Shown in pieces: positions 11,641 to 21,339 of a stretch of 64,000 nucleotides of DNA. Position 1 is the first letter of the stretch. Every line of letters starts with the position of its first letter. The stretch is taken from the NCBI RefSeq assembly GCF_016905005.1, contig NZ_JADIKC010000004.1, positions 1-64,000 on the forward strand, read 5' to 3'. This DNA comes from Dyella kyungheensis. GTDB taxonomy: Bacteria; Pseudomonadota; Gammaproteobacteria; Xanthomonadales; Rhodanobacteraceae. Made by a program: the position numbers and the translations under genes. A model generated the notes under the pieces. The model was not told the origin of the DNA and ran no database searches. It worked only from the letters and a program-made list of their open reading frames with translations.

Positions 11641-12873
11641 ATGAACCTGATCCGCCGTACCCTCTCCTCGCTTGCCGTGGCCGCCCTGGTCGTCGGCACG
11701 GCCGTTGCCCAGCAGACCCCGCCCAAGCCCGTCCCGGTGCCGCGCCCGGTGATGCCTGAGGCCCCGGTGCCTCCGCCGCCGGATGTGGATGGCAAGAGCT
11801 GGGTGCTGATGGATTACGCCACCGGCCAGGTGCTCGCCTCGAAGGAGCCGGACCTGCGCGTGGAGCCGGCCTCGATCACCAAGATCATGACCGACTATGT
11901 GGTGTCTGCCGAAGTCGCCAACGGTAAAGTCCACATGAACGACCCGGTCACCATCAGTGAGAACGCCTGGCGCGGCGGCGGCGCGGGCACCGACGGTTCC
12001 ACCAGCTTCCTCAAGCTCAACAGCCAGGTGCCGCTGAAGGACCTGCTGTACGGCCTGATCATCCAGTCCGGCAACGACGCCGCCATTGCGCTGGCCGAAC
12101 ACACGGCCGGCTCGGAACAGGCGTTCTCCGGCCTGATGAACGGTTATGCCAAGCAGTTGGGCATGACCAACACGAACTTCCAGAACGCATCGGGTTATCC
12201 GATCGCCAACCATTACTCCACGGCGCGCGACATCGCGATTCTTTCGCGCGCGCTGATCCACGACTTCCCCGAGGACTATGCGATCTCGGCGATCAAGGAT
12301 TTCGAGTGGAACGGCATCAAGCAGCACAACCGCAACCTGCTGCTGTGGCGCGACCCGACCGTCGACGGCATCAAGACCGGCCACACGGCCGCGGCCGGTT
12401 TCTGCCTGGCCGCCTCGGCCAAGCAGGGCGACTCGCGCATGATCGCCATCGTGATGGGCTCGACCAACGAGAAGACCCGCGCCGACGCGGCCATGGCGCT
12501 GCTCAGCTACGGTTTTCGTTTCTACGAGACGCACAAGCTGTATGACAGCGGCAAGCCGCTGGCCACGCCCAGGCTGTGGAAGGGCCAGTCCAACCAGCTG
12601 CCGCTGGGCGTGAGCGACAACGTGCTGGTCACCGTCAAGCGTGGCGACTACGACAAGCTGCAGGCCACCCTGGACGTGCCGGCGACGCTGGTCGCGCCGT
12701 TCACCAAGGGCCAGCAGGTGGGTACGCTACGCGTCACGCTGGACGGCCAGCCGGTGCAGAACGTGCCGCTGATCGCCCTGGCCGATGCCCCGCAGGCCGG
12801 TTTCTTCGGGCGCCTGTGGGACAGCATCATGCTGTGGTTCCATAGCGACAAGAAGCCCGACGAAAAGAAGTGA
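11641..12873 (+). CDS. D-alanyl-D-alanine carboxypeptidase (PBP5/6 family)
   Basis: This enzyme removes the terminal D-Ala of stem pentapeptides in the periplasm, limiting cross-linking. From the ATG at 11641, which begins a proper signal peptide (ending near AVAQ), the product is 410 residues. Active-site motifs are SITK (S78, K81), SGN (143-145) and KTG (from K245), followed by the beta-rich PBP5 C-terminal domain and a C-terminal amphipathic helix (GRLWDSIMLWFHSDKK) that anchors it to the inner membrane. An upstream in-frame ATG at 11587 would place charged residues before the signal and is unlikely. The dacA versus dacC label is not resolvable from sequence alone. Confidence 0.93.
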   Translation: MNLIRRTLSSLAVAALVVGTAVAQQTPPKPVPVPRPVMPEAPVPPPPDVDGKSWVLMDYATGQVLASKEPDLRVEPASITKIMTDYVVSAEVANGKVHMNDPVTISENAWRGGGAGTDGSTSFLKLNSQVPLKDLLYGLIIQSGNDAAIALAEHTAGSEQAFSGLMNGYAKQLGMTNTNFQNASGYPIANHYSTARDIAILSRALIHDFPEDYAISAIKDFEWNGIKQHNRNLLLWRDPTVDGIKTGHTAAAGFCLAASAKQGDSRMIAIVMGSTNEKTRADAAMALLSYGFRFYETHKLYDSGKPLATPRLWKGQSNQLPLGVSDNVLVTVKRGDYDKLQATLDVPATLVAPFTKGQQVGTLRVTLDGQPVQNVPLIALADAPQAGFFGRLWDSIMLWFHSDKKPDEKK

Positions 12874-12886
12874 GTGAGGTGCACTG

Positions 12887-13174
12887 ATGCGCGATATCGA
12901 CTCCATCGAGGCCCAAGAAGGCCAAGGCTTCCAGTTTCCCGGTGAATTCGAGATCACCGCGATGGGCAACGCCAGCGCCGATCTGCCGGCCCGCGTGCCG
13001 CAGATCCTCGAAGGCATCGGCGTGCACGTGCTACATGAGACGGTCAAGCAGCGCCATTCGCGCGAAGGCAACTTCATCTCGGTGACGGTGAGCTTCCGCG
13101 CCGAGACGCGCGAACAGTACGACGAGGCGCACGCCTCGCTGCGGGCCGATCCGGACATCCGCTACACGCTGTGA
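12887..13174 (+). CDS. ybeD: DUF493 protein YbeD
   Basis: A 95-residue cytoplasmic protein of the DUF493/YbeD family, which has a ferredoxin-like (ACT-like) fold and is almost always found between dac and lipB, as here. Family features are FPGEFEITAMG at the front and SVTVSFRAETREQYD in the second half. Its role is not established; the location suggests a regulatory link to lipoate synthesis. It begins 13 bases after the dac stop with a GTGAGGTG Shine-Dalgarno. Confidence 0.92.
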   Translation: MRDIDSIEAQEGQGFQFPGEFEITAMGNASADLPARVPQILEGIGVHVLHETVKQRHSREGNFISVTVSFRAETREQYDEAHASLRADPDIRYTL

Positions 13175-13197
13175 GGCGTGCTCGCGTCGGGACCTCG

Positions 13198-13229
13198 AGG
13201 CCTGGCGGGCTTTCGCGCCCACCAGGCCT
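13198..13229. terminator. GC-rich hairpin between ybeD and lipB
   Basis: An 8-bp outer stem (AGGCCTGG 13198-13205 with CCAGGCCT 13222-13229) encloses a further GGGC/GCCC pairing. No T-run follows, so it is at best a partial terminator or a transcript stabiliser between ybeD and lipB. Confidence 0.45.
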
Positions 13230-13303
13230 TCAGTGACTTCCAGCCCTTGCAAGGGTGGTCTCACGACCGCAGATAATCACCTCCGTCCCCAGGTCATTCC
13301 TCC

Positions 13304-13972
13304 ATGTCCCTGCCGCTCAAAGTTCGTCGTCTCGGTCGCCAGCCCTACGAGGCGACTTGGGAGGCGATGAGCCAATTCACCAACAACCGGGGCCCGGACA
13401 CGCCCGACGAGCTGTGGCTGCTCGAACACGATCCGGTATTCACCCTCGGCCAGGCCGGCAAGACCGAACACGTGCTGGCGCCGGGCGATATCCCGGTGAT
13501 CCATGTGGATCGCGGCGGCCAGGTGACCTATCACGGCCCCGGCCAGATCGTGGGCTACCCGATGATCGATCTGCGCCGTGCGGGTGTCAGCGTGCGTGAG
13601 CTGGTCAACAAGATCGAGCAGGCCATCATCGACACCATGGGCCACTGGAACATCGGCGCCGAGCGCCTCGAGGGCGCCCCGGGCGTCTACGTGGCGGGCG
13701 CCAAGGTGGCGGCGCTGGGCCTGCGGGTGCGCCGCGGCTGCAGCTTCCACGGCCTGGCCTTCAACGTGAACATGGACCTTGAGCCGTATCACCGCATCAA
13801 TCCCTGTGGCTACAAGGGTTTGGCGGTCACTCAGGTGTTAGACTTGGGCGGTCCGTCGCGCCTGTCGGATGTCGAGGACGCCCTGGTGGAGGAGTTCTGC
13901 CGCCAGTTTGGATTCGTCGCCGAGGCGGCGCCCCCCATACTCCCTGAACTACCCGCTCGCGTAGCGGTCTGA
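13304..13972 (+). CDS. lipB: Octanoyltransferase LipB
   Basis: LipB transfers the octanoyl group from octanoyl-ACP to lipoyl domains of E2 and GcvH proteins, the first step of de novo lipoylation. The 222-residue length is typical. The family motif [17 protein letters not shown] and the catalytic pair are visible: C168 within NPCGYKG forms the acyl-thioester and K134 within GAKVAALG activates it. It lies ten bases upstream of lipA, which uses its product. Confidence 0.96.
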   Translation: MSLPLKVRRLGRQPYEATWEAMSQFTNNRGPDTPDELWLLEHDPVFTLGQAGKTEHVLAPGDIPVIHVDRGGQVTYHGPGQIVGYPMIDLRRAGVSVRELVNKIEQAIIDTMGHWNIGAERLEGAPGVYVAGAKVAALGLRVRRGCSFHGLAFNVNMDLEPYHRINPCGYKGLAVTQVLDLGGPSRLSDVEDALVEEFCRQFGFVAEAAPPILPELPARVAV

Positions 13973-13982
13973 GCTTGCCTAC

Positions 13983-14984
13983 ATGAGCGATATGTCCTCT
14001 TCCAAAGTCATCCCGATCAGCGTCGTTGGCGGTGCCCCCGTCGAAAAGCAGCTCGGCAATGACAAGATCGGGCTCAACCGCGCCGGTTTCGACACCAACG
14101 TGCCGACGCTGCGCAAGCCGAGCTGGATTCGCGTGCGGTTGCCGCAGGGCAACGCGGTGCAGCAGCTGAAGTCGCGCCTGCGCGAAAACTCGCTGGTGAC
14201 GGTGTGCGAGGAAGCCTCGTGCCCGAACATCCACGAGTGCTTCAGCAAAGGCACGGCCACCTTCATGATCCTGGGCGAGGTCTGCACCCGCCGCTGCTCG
14301 TTCTGCGACGTGGCCCATGGCCGTCCGGCCGCGCCCGATCCGCTGGAACCGGCACGCCTGGCCGAGACCATCCGCGACATGCGCCTGAAGTACGTGGTGA
14401 TCACCTCGGTGGATCGCGACGACCTGCGTGACGGCGGTGCCGAGCATTTCGCCGCCTGCATCCGCGCCACGCGCCATGCGGCGCCGAACATCAAGATCGA
14501 AATCCTCACGCCCGATTTCCGCGGCAAGGGCCGCATGGAACGCGCGCTGGAAGTGCTGAAGGATTTCCCGCCGGACGTGTTCAACCACAATCTGGAAACC
14601 GTGCCGCACCTCTATCGCGAAGTGCGCCCGGGTGCCGATTACCAGTGGTCGCTGGACCTGCTCAAGCGCTTCAAGGCGCAGCATCCGGACGTGCCGACCA
14701 AGTCCGGCATCATGCTGGGCCTGGGCGAGACGATGGAGCAGGTGCTCGAGACCATGCGCGATCTGCGTGCGCACGATGTGGACATGATCACCATCGGCCA
14801 GTACCTGCAGCCGACGCCGCATCACCACCCGGTGGTCCGTTACTGGACGCCGGACGAATTCAACGAACTGCGCGAAGCCGGCGAAGCGATGGGTTTCCAT
14901 CACGTTGCCTCCGGCCCGCTGGTGCGCTCGTCCTACCACGCTGACCTGCAGGCTCACGCCGCGGGCGTCACTGAGAACGCCTGA
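13983..14984 (+). CDS. lipA: Lipoyl synthase LipA
   Basis: LipA is a radical SAM enzyme that inserts two sulfurs into the octanoyl chain on lipoyl domains. The 333-residue protein has both cysteine motifs: [12 protein letters not shown] for the auxiliary (sacrificial) cluster and [10 protein letters not shown] for the SAM cluster. The C-terminal RSSYHAD segment supplies the serine ligand of the auxiliary cluster. It directly follows lipB and precedes prc by 18 bases. Confidence 0.97.
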   Translation: MSDMSSSKVIPISVVGGAPVEKQLGNDKIGLNRAGFDTNVPTLRKPSWIRVRLPQGNAVQQLKSRLRENSLVTVCEEASCPNIHECFSKGTATFMILGEVCTRRCSFCDVAHGRPAAPDPLEPARLAETIRDMRLKYVVITSVDRDDLRDGGAEHFAACIRATRHAAPNIKIEILTPDFRGKGRMERALEVLKDFPPDVFNHNLETVPHLYREVRPGADYQWSLDLLKRFKAQHPDVPTKSGIMLGLGETMEQVLETMRDLRAHDVDMITIGQYLQPTPHHHPVVRYWTPDEFNELREAGEAMGFHHVASGPLVRSSYHADLQAHAAGVTENA

Positions 14985-15002
14985 AGAGGCCCAAGAGATT
15001 CT

Positions 15003-17255
15003 ATGAAACTGCGCCCCTCGATTGCTCTGCTGTTTGCTCTGACCGTTAGCGGCGCCGGCGCGTATGCGCAATCGGCCGCCGATCTCACCGACGGCAATGC
15101 TCCGCGCAAGTTCTCCACGCTGCCGCTCAAGCCCACCGTCACGCAGGGTCAGGCGGCCGAGCTCTCGGCTCGCTTCCTCACGCGCTTCCATTACGACGCG
15201 AAGCCGCTCGACGATGCGATGTCGCAGAAGATCTACAAGGCCTACATCGACAGCCTCGACGGCGAGAAGGTGTTCTTCACCCAGGCCGACCTGGCCAAGT
15301 TCGCGCCGCTGAAGACGCAGATGGACGACGCCATCTGGAACCGCGACCTCGGCGGCCCGTTCTCGGTGTTCAACCTGTATATCACCCGTGCGATCGAGCG
15401 CATGACCTATGCGCGCAGCCTGTTGAAGCAGGGCTTCGATTTCAACACGCAGGAAAGCTACAACTACGACCGCAAGAAGGCCGACTGGCCCAAGGACCAG
15501 GCCGAGCTCGACACCTTGTGGCGCGAGCGCACCATGAACGACTGGCTGCGCCTGAAGCTTGCTGGCAAGACCGACGACGACATCCGCAAGACGCTGGACA
15601 AGCGCTACGCCGGTTACATCGACCGCGTGAAGCAGCTCGATGGCGAGGACGCGTTCCAGTCGTTCATGAATTCCTATGCCGAATCCACCGACCCGCACAC
15701 CGACTACCTCGGTCCCCGCGCGGCGGAGAACTTCGATATCTCTATGAAGCTCTCGCTGGAAGGCATCGGCGCGGTGCTGCAGGCGCGCGACGAATACACC
15801 GCGATCCGCGAGATCGTGCCGGCCGGTCCGGCCGCCAAGTCGGGCAAGGTGCACGTGGGTGACCGCATCGTGGCGATCGGTGAAGGCACCAGCGGCCCGA
15901 TGACCGACGTGATCGGCTGGCGCCTCGATGACGTGGTCAAACACATCCGCGGCAAGAAGGACACCACGGTTCGCCTGGAAATCCTCCCGGCCGACGCGGG
16001 CGTGGACGGCAAGCACGAGATGATCAGCCTGGTTCGCCAGAAGGTGAGCATCGAAGAGCAGGCCGCCAAGAAGAAGGTCATCGAAATCAAGGACGCCGGC
16101 GTCACGCGCAAGATCGGCGTGATCGACCTGCCGAGCTTCTATTCCGACTTCGGTGCGCGCCGCGAAGGCGACAAGGACTTCAAGAGCGCCACCCGCGACG
16201 TGTCCAAGCTGCTCGGCGAGTTGAAGGCCGAGAACGTGGAAGGCGTGGTGATCGATCTGCGCAACAACGGCGGCGGTTCGCTCGCCGAAGCCAACGAGCT
16301 CACCGGTCTGTTCATCGACCAGGGTCCGGTGGTGCAGGTGCGCGATGCGCGCGGCGAAGTGCAGGTGCAGGGCGACGACGAGCCGGGCATGTCCTGGAGC
16401 GGTCCGATGGCCGTGCTGGTGAACCGTGGTTCGGCCTCGGCGTCGGAAATCTTCGCAGCGGCGATCCAGGATTACGGCCGCGGCCTGATCGTGGGCCAGC
16501 CGACCTTCGGCAAGGGCACCGTGCAGAACCTGGTGGACCTGGACCGCTTCACCCGCAACACCAGCGAGAAGCCGCAGTTCGGCGAGCTGAAGATGACTAT
16601 CCAGGAATTCTTCCGCATCAACGGCGGTTCGACCCAGTTGAAGGGCGTGACGCCGGACATCCAGTTCCCGAAGAACGGCGACGAGAAGGACTTCGGCGAG
16701 TCGACCTACGACAACGCGCTGCCGTGGACGCAGATCGCGCCGGCCGACTACAAGCCGGTCGCCGACCTCAAGGCCTACCTCGGCCAGCTGCAGGGCAAGC
16801 ACGACGCGCGCGCACTGAAGTCGCCCGCGTGGAAGCTGATGCTCGACGAGCTGGCGCAGTACCGCAAGATGCGCGACAAGACCACCATCTCGCTCAACTT
16901 CGCCCAGCGCGAAACCGAGCGTAAGGACCTCGACGCGCTCCAGGCCGATTTCCGCGCCCGCCACAAGGCGATCGACGGCAACGGCTCGGACGACGACGAC
17001 ACGCTGGCGGTGGACGATGGCCTCAACGCCAACGAGCGCAGCCTCAAGAGCGAGCTGAAGCAGGAGAAGGACGCCAAGAAGGCACCGGATCCGCAGCTCG
17101 ACGAAACGGCGCACATCCTGTTCGACGCGGTGGGCCTGATCAAGGGCGACTCGAAGCTGGCGGCGGAAGTGTTGCCGTACGGCGGCAAGTACTCGAACGT
17201 CAATGCCACCGCTGCCGCGGGAGCGCCGGAGAAGGCGCAGCCAGCAGCGCACTGA
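15003..17255 (+). CDS. prc: Carboxy-terminal processing (tail-specific) protease Prc
   Basis: Prc is a periplasmic S41 serine protease that degrades or trims proteins from the C-terminus; in E. coli it acts on FtsI and, with NlpI, on wall hydrolases such as MepS. The 750-residue protein starts with a signal peptide ending near AYAQ. A TSP N-terminal domain is followed by a PDZ domain (about 245-335) and the S41 core. The nucleophilic serine lies in SASASEIF (from about residue 477) and the general-base lysine is K504 in FGKGTVQ. The C-terminal region is the family's DUF3340-like part, with an acidic insert (SDDDDTLAVDD). It is the last gene of the block and is followed by a terminator. Confidence 0.95.
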   Translation: MKLRPSIALLFALTVSGAGAYAQSAADLTDGNAPRKFSTLPLKPTVTQGQAAELSARFLTRFHYDAKPLDDAMSQKIYKAYIDSLDGEKVFFTQADLAKFAPLKTQMDDAIWNRDLGGPFSVFNLYITRAIERMTYARSLLKQGFDFNTQESYNYDRKKADWPKDQAELDTLWRERTMNDWLRLKLAGKTDDDIRKTLDKRYAGYIDRVKQLDGEDAFQSFMNSYAESTDPHTDYLGPRAAENFDISMKLSLEGIGAVLQARDEYTAIREIVPAGPAAKSGKVHVGDRIVAIGEGTSGPMTDVIGWRLDDVVKHIRGKKDTTVRLEILPADAGVDGKHEMISLVRQKVSIEEQAAKKKVIEIKDAGVTRKIGVIDLPSFYSDFGARREGDKDFKSATRDVSKLLGELKAENVEGVVIDLRNNGGGSLAEANELTGLFIDQGPVVQVRDARGEVQVQGDDEPGMSWSGPMAVLVNRGSASASEIFAAAIQDYGRGLIVGQPTFGKGTVQNLVDLDRFTRNTSEKPQFGELKMTIQEFFRINGGSTQLKGVTPDIQFPKNGDEKDFGESTYDNALPWTQIAPADYKPVADLKAYLGQLQGKHDARALKSPAWKLMLDELAQYRKMRDKTTISLNFAQRETERKDLDALQADFRARHKAIDGNGSDDDDTLAVDDGLNANERSLKSELKQEKDAKKAPDPQLDETAHILFDAVGLIKGDSKLAAEVLPYGGKYSNVNATAAAGAPEKAQPAAH

Positions 17256-17274
17256 TCGGTTTCCTATCGAAAGG

Positions 17275-17305
17275 AAAGGGCGGCCCGGTGCCGCCCTTTT
17301 TTTAT
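17275..17305 (+). terminator. Intrinsic terminator after prc
   Basis: A perfect 10-bp stem (AAAGGGCGGC 17275-17284 with GCCGCCCTTT 17290-17299) has a 5-base loop and is followed by further T residues. It closes the dac-ybeD-lipB-lipA-prc transcription unit. Confidence 0.9.
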
Positions 17306-17322
17306 GGCCTCACCCGAGACCC

Positions 17323-17404
17323 TGTGGGAGCGCACCCTGTGCGCGACAGCCACGCTGGGGTGTATCGCTCCGTAGGTTTGTCGCGCACAGGGTGCGCTCC
17401 CACA
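17323..17404. repeat. REP-like palindrome, family A (copy 2)
   Basis: The arms TGTGGGAGCGCACCCTGTGC... and its inverse ...GCACAGGGTGCGCTCCCACA enclose a loop of about 35 bases containing CCACGCTGGGGTGTATCGCT. The same loop recurs in the copy at 21088. It lies between convergent prc and the M1 peptidase gene, in tandem with copy 3. Confidence 0.9.
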
Positions 17405-17429
17405 AGAAATCACCGACTGGGGACCTTCA

Positions 17430-17510
17430 TGTGGGAGCGCACTTGTGCGCGACTGCAGCGCCGGGATGTATCCGCTTCGTTGGCTTGTCGCGCACAAGTG
17501 CGCTCCCACA
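17430..17510. repeat. REP-like palindrome, family A (copy 3)
   Basis: Same architecture as the neighbouring copy, with ACTTGTGCGC arms instead of ACCCTGTGCGC and a diverged loop (GCCGGGATGTATCCGCTTCG). Each copy keeps its two arms matched to one another, which suggests selection or gene conversion on the hairpin. Confidence 0.9.
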
Positions 17511-17537
17511 GTGGAGCAGTGGCGGTGACAGTGGGGT

Positions 17538-19274
17538 TTACTTCGGCGCCTTGGCCTTCTTATCGGCCTGTTCCTTCTTCCACTGCTGATAGTCCGCGAA
17601 GTGCGGCAGGTCGCGCAGCAGTTTGCTGCGGGGGTCGACGATCACCAGCGTGCCGGCCGGTGCGGGTACCGAGGCATTGCCGCCGATCATCGGCACGGTC
17701 AGCAGCTTGTCGCCGACCTGCACTTCGACCGGCATCGGGAACGGTTTGTCGTGCGGGACCTGCCAATGAAGCGTCAGTGTCTTGCCTTCCTGGCGCGTTT
17801 CCAGCTTCGGCAAGGCCGCTTCCCGCAGGTAGACGTCGAAGAACCAGTTGAGGTCGCGGCCGGTCACCTGGTTGACGATGTCGATGTAGTCGCGCGTGGT
17901 GGCGTAATGCGGGGTGAAGTTGCCGGGCTTGGGATCGGGGCGGCCGTAGACCAGCCGGCGGATGCTTTCGAAGAACGCGTCGTCGCCGATCAGCTGCCGC
18001 AGGCTGTGCAGCATCAGCGAGCCCTTGTAGTAGATGTCGTTGCCGGGACCGCGCTTGGCGTCGTACACGTCCTCTTCGTACTGGCTGCGTCCTGCCACGA
18101 CGGGATAGGCGTTCTTCACCATGCTGCGTTCGTTCTGCAGCATCGAGAAATACGGCATGTCGCCGTAGAGGTACTGGCCGTAGAGCGGCTGCATGTAGGT
18201 GCCGAAACCCTCGTGCAGCCACATGTCGTCCCAGTCGGCATTGGTCATCTGGTTGCCGAACCACTCATGTGAGAACTCGTGCTGCAGCAGCCAGTCGAAG
18301 CCGTACTCGCTGCGCGGATAACCGTTGCCGTAGGCGTTGATGGTCTGGTGTTCCATGCCCAGGTGCGGCGTTTCCACCACGCCCATTTTCTCGTCGCCGA
18401 ACGGGTAGGGGCCGATTTCCTGCTCGAAGAAATCGAGCATGCGCGGGAACTCGGCGAACAGCTGCTTGGCCTGCGCTTCATGGCCGCGCAGATACCACAT
18501 CTGCATCGGAATCGTGTTGCTGTAGCGGCTGTGGTAATCGCCCTTCAACACATCGAACGGGCCGATGTTGATGGAGATGGCATAGGTGGTCGGATGCTTC
18601 GCGCGCCAGTGATAGGTGTGCGTGTCGCCATGCTCCTTGATCTCGACCAGCACGCCGTTGCCCGGCGCCGCCAGCGATTTGGGCACGGTCACATAGGTAT
18701 CCACCAGGGCCGGCTTGCCCTGCGGATGATCGATGCACGGCCAGAACAGATCGCAGCCTTCGCCTTCCACCGCCGTGGCGATCCACGGTTGACCGTCGTC
18801 CGTGTGGCTCCACACAAAGCCGCCGTCCCACGGCGCCTTCTTGGCCACGTGCGGGTTGCCGCCGTAGCGGATGTCGACCACCGCCTTGCCGCCCTTGGCG
18901 AGCGGCTTGGGCAGCGCGATGCGCAGGCGGCCTTCGGGATTGCTCCACTGGTCGGGCTTCAGGGTCTTGCCGTCGACGGTGAGCTTGGAGATGGTGAGAT
19001 GCGGATCGAAGTCGAGCAGCAGCGCGTCGGTTGCCTCGCGCGCGGTGAAGCTGAGGATGGCTTCGGCATCCAGGCTTTGTTGCGCTGGGTCGACGCTGAA
19101 ATGCAGTTCGGCGTGATCGAAACTCACGCGCTGCTGTTCGGCCGGCATCTCGCCGCCCGAACGCTGCGTCTGCTCGGTGAGCGGCGGCTGGGTAGGTGGT
19201 TGGGCATCTTCAGCGTGGGACGCGGCGCAGAGCGCGAAACAGAGAGCGAGAGAAAGCGGGCGCAGACGCGTCAT
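17538..19274 (-). CDS. M1-family metallopeptidase (secreted)
   Basis: A 578-residue zinc aminopeptidase-type enzyme of the M1 (gluzincin) family, presumably cleaving N-terminal residues from peptides outside the cytoplasm. From the ATG at 19274 it begins with a signal peptide (LSLALCFALCAASHAE). The zinc site is HEFSHEW (H332, H336) with the third ligand E355 in LHEGFGTY; GMEHQT stands for the substrate-binding GxMEN motif. The C-terminal ERAP-like helical domain is absent, so this is a short M1 enzyme. It is convergent with prc. Upstream in-frame codons run into a REP element and are not coding. Confidence 0.9.
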   Translation of the reverse strand: MTRLRPLSLALCFALCAASHAEDAQPPTQPPLTEQTQRSGGEMPAEQQRVSFDHAELHFSVDPAQQSLDAEAILSFTAREATDALLLDFDPHLTISKLTVDGKTLKPDQWSNPEGRLRIALPKPLAKGGKAVVDIRYGGNPHVAKKAPWDGGFVWSHTDDGQPWIATAVEGEGCDLFWPCIDHPQGKPALVDTYVTVPKSLAAPGNGVLVEIKEHGDTHTYHWRAKHPTTYAISINIGPFDVLKGDYHSRYSNTIPMQMWYLRGHEAQAKQLFAEFPRMLDFFEQEIGPYPFGDEKMGVVETPHLGMEHQTINAYGNGYPRSEYGFDWLLQHEFSHEWFGNQMTNADWDDMWLHEGFGTYMQPLYGQYLYGDMPYFSMLQNERSMVKNAYPVVAGRSQYEEDVYDAKRGPGNDIYYKGSLMLHSLRQLIGDDAFFESIRRLVYGRPDPKPGNFTPHYATTRDYIDIVNQVTGRDLNWFFDVYLREAALPKLETRQEGKTLTLHWQVPHDKPFPMPVEVQVGDKLLTVPMIGGNASVPAPAGTLVIVDPRSKLLRDLPHFADYQQWKKEQADKKAKAPK

Positions 19275-19356
19275 GGAAGAGGCCTCGGGGTGAACTGGTC
19301 GGAGGATGCCAGCCGATGGGGGCGATGTCACCGAGGGAGGCCGTCCTTTCGTGACT

Positions 19357-19494
19357 CTGTAGGAGCGCACCCTGTGCGCGACCGCGGCGCCAGGTCGATA
19401 CCTCTTTGTTGGATGGAGCCTCAGCGTCTTCGTGATAGCCGTTGACAGGTGCGGTGGGTGGTTCCGCGGTCGCGCACAGGGTGCGCTCCTACAG
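19357..19494. repeat. REP-like palindrome, family A (copy 4, long loop)
   Basis: Arms with CTGTAGGAGCGCACCCTGTG (starting 19357) and the matching inverse ending 19494 enclose a loop of roughly 85 bases, longer than in the other copies. The arms read GTAGGAG rather than GTGGGAG on both sides, again showing concerted change of the two arms. It lies upstream of the M1 gene and downstream of the M17 gene. Confidence 0.88.
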
Positions 19495-19561
19495 ATGGGG
19501 CGTGTGCACAAAAAAAGGCGACGCAGTGCGTCGCCTTCTCCGTACGGAATCGAAGCGGGCC

Positions 19562-20941
19562 TCAGCGCTTATAGCGCTCCTGCAGGAACGCAAAGAACGC
19601 ACGCAAACCCAACGCCTCACCACCACGCGGGCGACCCGGGCGGTCGCCATCGTTCCAGGCGTAGGTGTCCAGGTGCAGCCATGGCGTCGTGTCCGGCACG
19701 AAGCGCTCCAGGTACAGCGCGGCGGTGATCGCGCCTGCATGGCGCGAGGCACCGGCGTTGGCCATATCGGCCAGATAGGACTCGAGCATCTTGCGATACG
19801 GGCGCCACAGCGGCAGGCGCCACAGCGGGTCGTTGCTGGCGCGGCCGGCGGCGATCACGCGGTCGGCGGCATCATCGTTGTTGGCGAACAGCGCCGGCAG
19901 GTCGGGACCCAGCGCCACGCGAGCCGCGCCAGTGAGCGTGGCGAAGTCGATCAGCAGTTCCGGCTTCTGCTCGCTGGCGTAGGTGAGCGCATCGCACAGC
20001 ACCAGGCGGCCTTCGGCGTCGGTGTTGTCCACTTCGACGGTGATGCCGGCGCGCGTGGTGATCACTTCGCCCGGACGCATCGCTGCACCCGACACCGCAT
20101 TTTCCACCGCGGGAATCAGCAGCTGCAGGCGCACCGGCAGCTTCGCCTGCATGATCAGGCCGGCCAGCGCGATCGCGTGCGCGGCGCCGCCCATGTCCTT
20201 CTTCATCCAGCGCATGCCGTCGGCGGGCTTCAGATCCAGGCCGCCGGTGTCGAAGCACACGCCCTTGCCAACCACGGCGATCTTCGGGTCGGTGTTCTTG
20301 CCCCAGTTCAGTTCGATCAGCCGCGGCGAACGATGGCTGGCGCGGCCCACGGCGTGGATGGTGGGGAAGCGAGCGGTCAGCAATTCGTCGCCCACCCATT
20401 CGCGCACCTTGGCCTTGTGCGTCTTGCCCAGCTGCTTCACGGCGTCGGCGAGATGCTTGGGGCCCATGTCTTCGGTGGGCGTGTTGACCAGGTCGCGCAC
20501 CAGCGTGGTGGCTTCGGCCAGGGGCTGCAGCGTGGCGAGATCGGCCGCGGCGATGGCGAGCTTGGCCGGCGCGCGACGGGCCTTGCGGTAGCGGGTGAAC
20601 TCGTAGGCGCCGAGCGCCCAGCCGAGCGCGGCCTGCTTTTTGTCCTTCAGCACGCCCTCGTCGGCGAGATGATAGGTGGCATCCGGCAGCGCGCGCGGCA
20701 GCGCACCGAGCGCGCCCAGTGCATCGCCTGCATCCACGCCGACCAGCACGCGCACCAGCTTGCCGCTCTCATCCGCGATCAGGGCGAACGTCCCGGGCGC
20801 GGCCTCGAACGCGGAGTCGGCGACCCAGCGGCGCTGCGCGGCCGTCAGGCGGCGCTTGGTCGCGGCAAGGTGTTGGGCGTCGGTGGTTTCGATGGCGATG
20901 CTGTTGCGGTCGCTGGTTTTGCGTTCGATCAGGACGGACAT
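19562..20941 (-). CDS. M17-family leucyl aminopeptidase
   Basis: A cytosolic M17 aminopeptidase of 459 residues with a two-metal centre that removes N-terminal residues from peptides. The signature NTDAEGRL is present, together with VGKGVCFDTGGLDLKPA and the metal-site MKKDMGGAAHA. It is shorter than PepA (about 500) and more like the PepB branch. The start at 20941 (MSVLIERKTSDRN) has an AGGAACTCC-type weak Shine-Dalgarno. It probably works with the neighbouring M1 enzyme in peptide use, though the two are separate transcription units split by a REP element. Confidence 0.93.
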   Translation of the reverse strand: MSVLIERKTSDRNSIAIETTDAQHLAATKRRLTAAQRRWVADSAFEAAPGTFALIADESGKLVRVLVGVDAGDALGALGALPRALPDATYHLADEGVLKDKKQAALGWALGAYEFTRYRKARRAPAKLAIAAADLATLQPLAEATTLVRDLVNTPTEDMGPKHLADAVKQLGKTHKAKVREWVGDELLTARFPTIHAVGRASHRSPRLIELNWGKNTDPKIAVVGKGVCFDTGGLDLKPADGMRWMKKDMGGAAHAIALAGLIMQAKLPVRLQLLIPAVENAVSGAAMRPGEVITTRAGITVEVDNTDAEGRLVLCDALTYASEQKPELLIDFATLTGAARVALGPDLPALFANNDDAADRVIAAGRASNDPLWRLPLWRPYRKMLESYLADMANAGASRHAGAITAALYLERFVPDTTPWLHLDTYAWNDGDRPGRPRGGEALGLRAFFAFLQERYKR

Positions 20942-21087
20942 GGAGTTCCTTGCGCGATGCGTGCACGGGCCGCGGTGGCGGCCTGGTGATGGTGAATGAT
21001 GCGCGCTTTTGGGGGCGGGGGCGAGACGGTATTTGGGGTTGATCCTGGAGCGGGCTTCGGCGCATCAGAGGATTTAAAGCGAAGCCA

Positions 21088-21171
21088 CTGTGGGAGTGCA
21101 CCCTGTGCGCGACAGCCACGCTGGGGTGTATCGCTCCGTCGGCTTGTCGCGCACAGGGTGCGCTCCCACAA
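21088..21171. repeat. REP-like palindrome, family A (copy 5)
   Basis: The arms are TGTGGGAGTGCACCCTGTGC and the inverse, with a loop nearly identical to copy 2. The sequence just before it (GATCCTGGAGC ... TTTAAAGCGAAGCC, 21040-21086) is repeated before copy 6, so a module of about 130 bases including the palindrome is duplicated here. The 510-base gap 20942-21451 holds these two modules and no gene I can support. Confidence 0.88.
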
Positions 21172-21339
21172 GGGGGCGCCAATAGCCATGCACTGCACTT
21201 TTCCCTCTTCTCCGGGCAGAGAGGCTGGGGTGAGGGGCGCTCTTGCCTTTGTGCCACAACCGAGCCTCTGCAGAAGCGCGTGATCCTGGAGCTCGTAAGG
21301 ACTTAAAGCGAAGCCTGGCTTCGCGGCGCGGCGCTTGTC

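Noticed and set aside
13827-17252. A 1141-residue minus-strand frame opposite lipB-lipA-prc
   Set aside because: It is a long open frame caused by high GC in the third codon position of the plus-strand genes; the translation is His/Arg/Val-rich without any family feature, while the plus strand encodes clear LipB, LipA and Prc.
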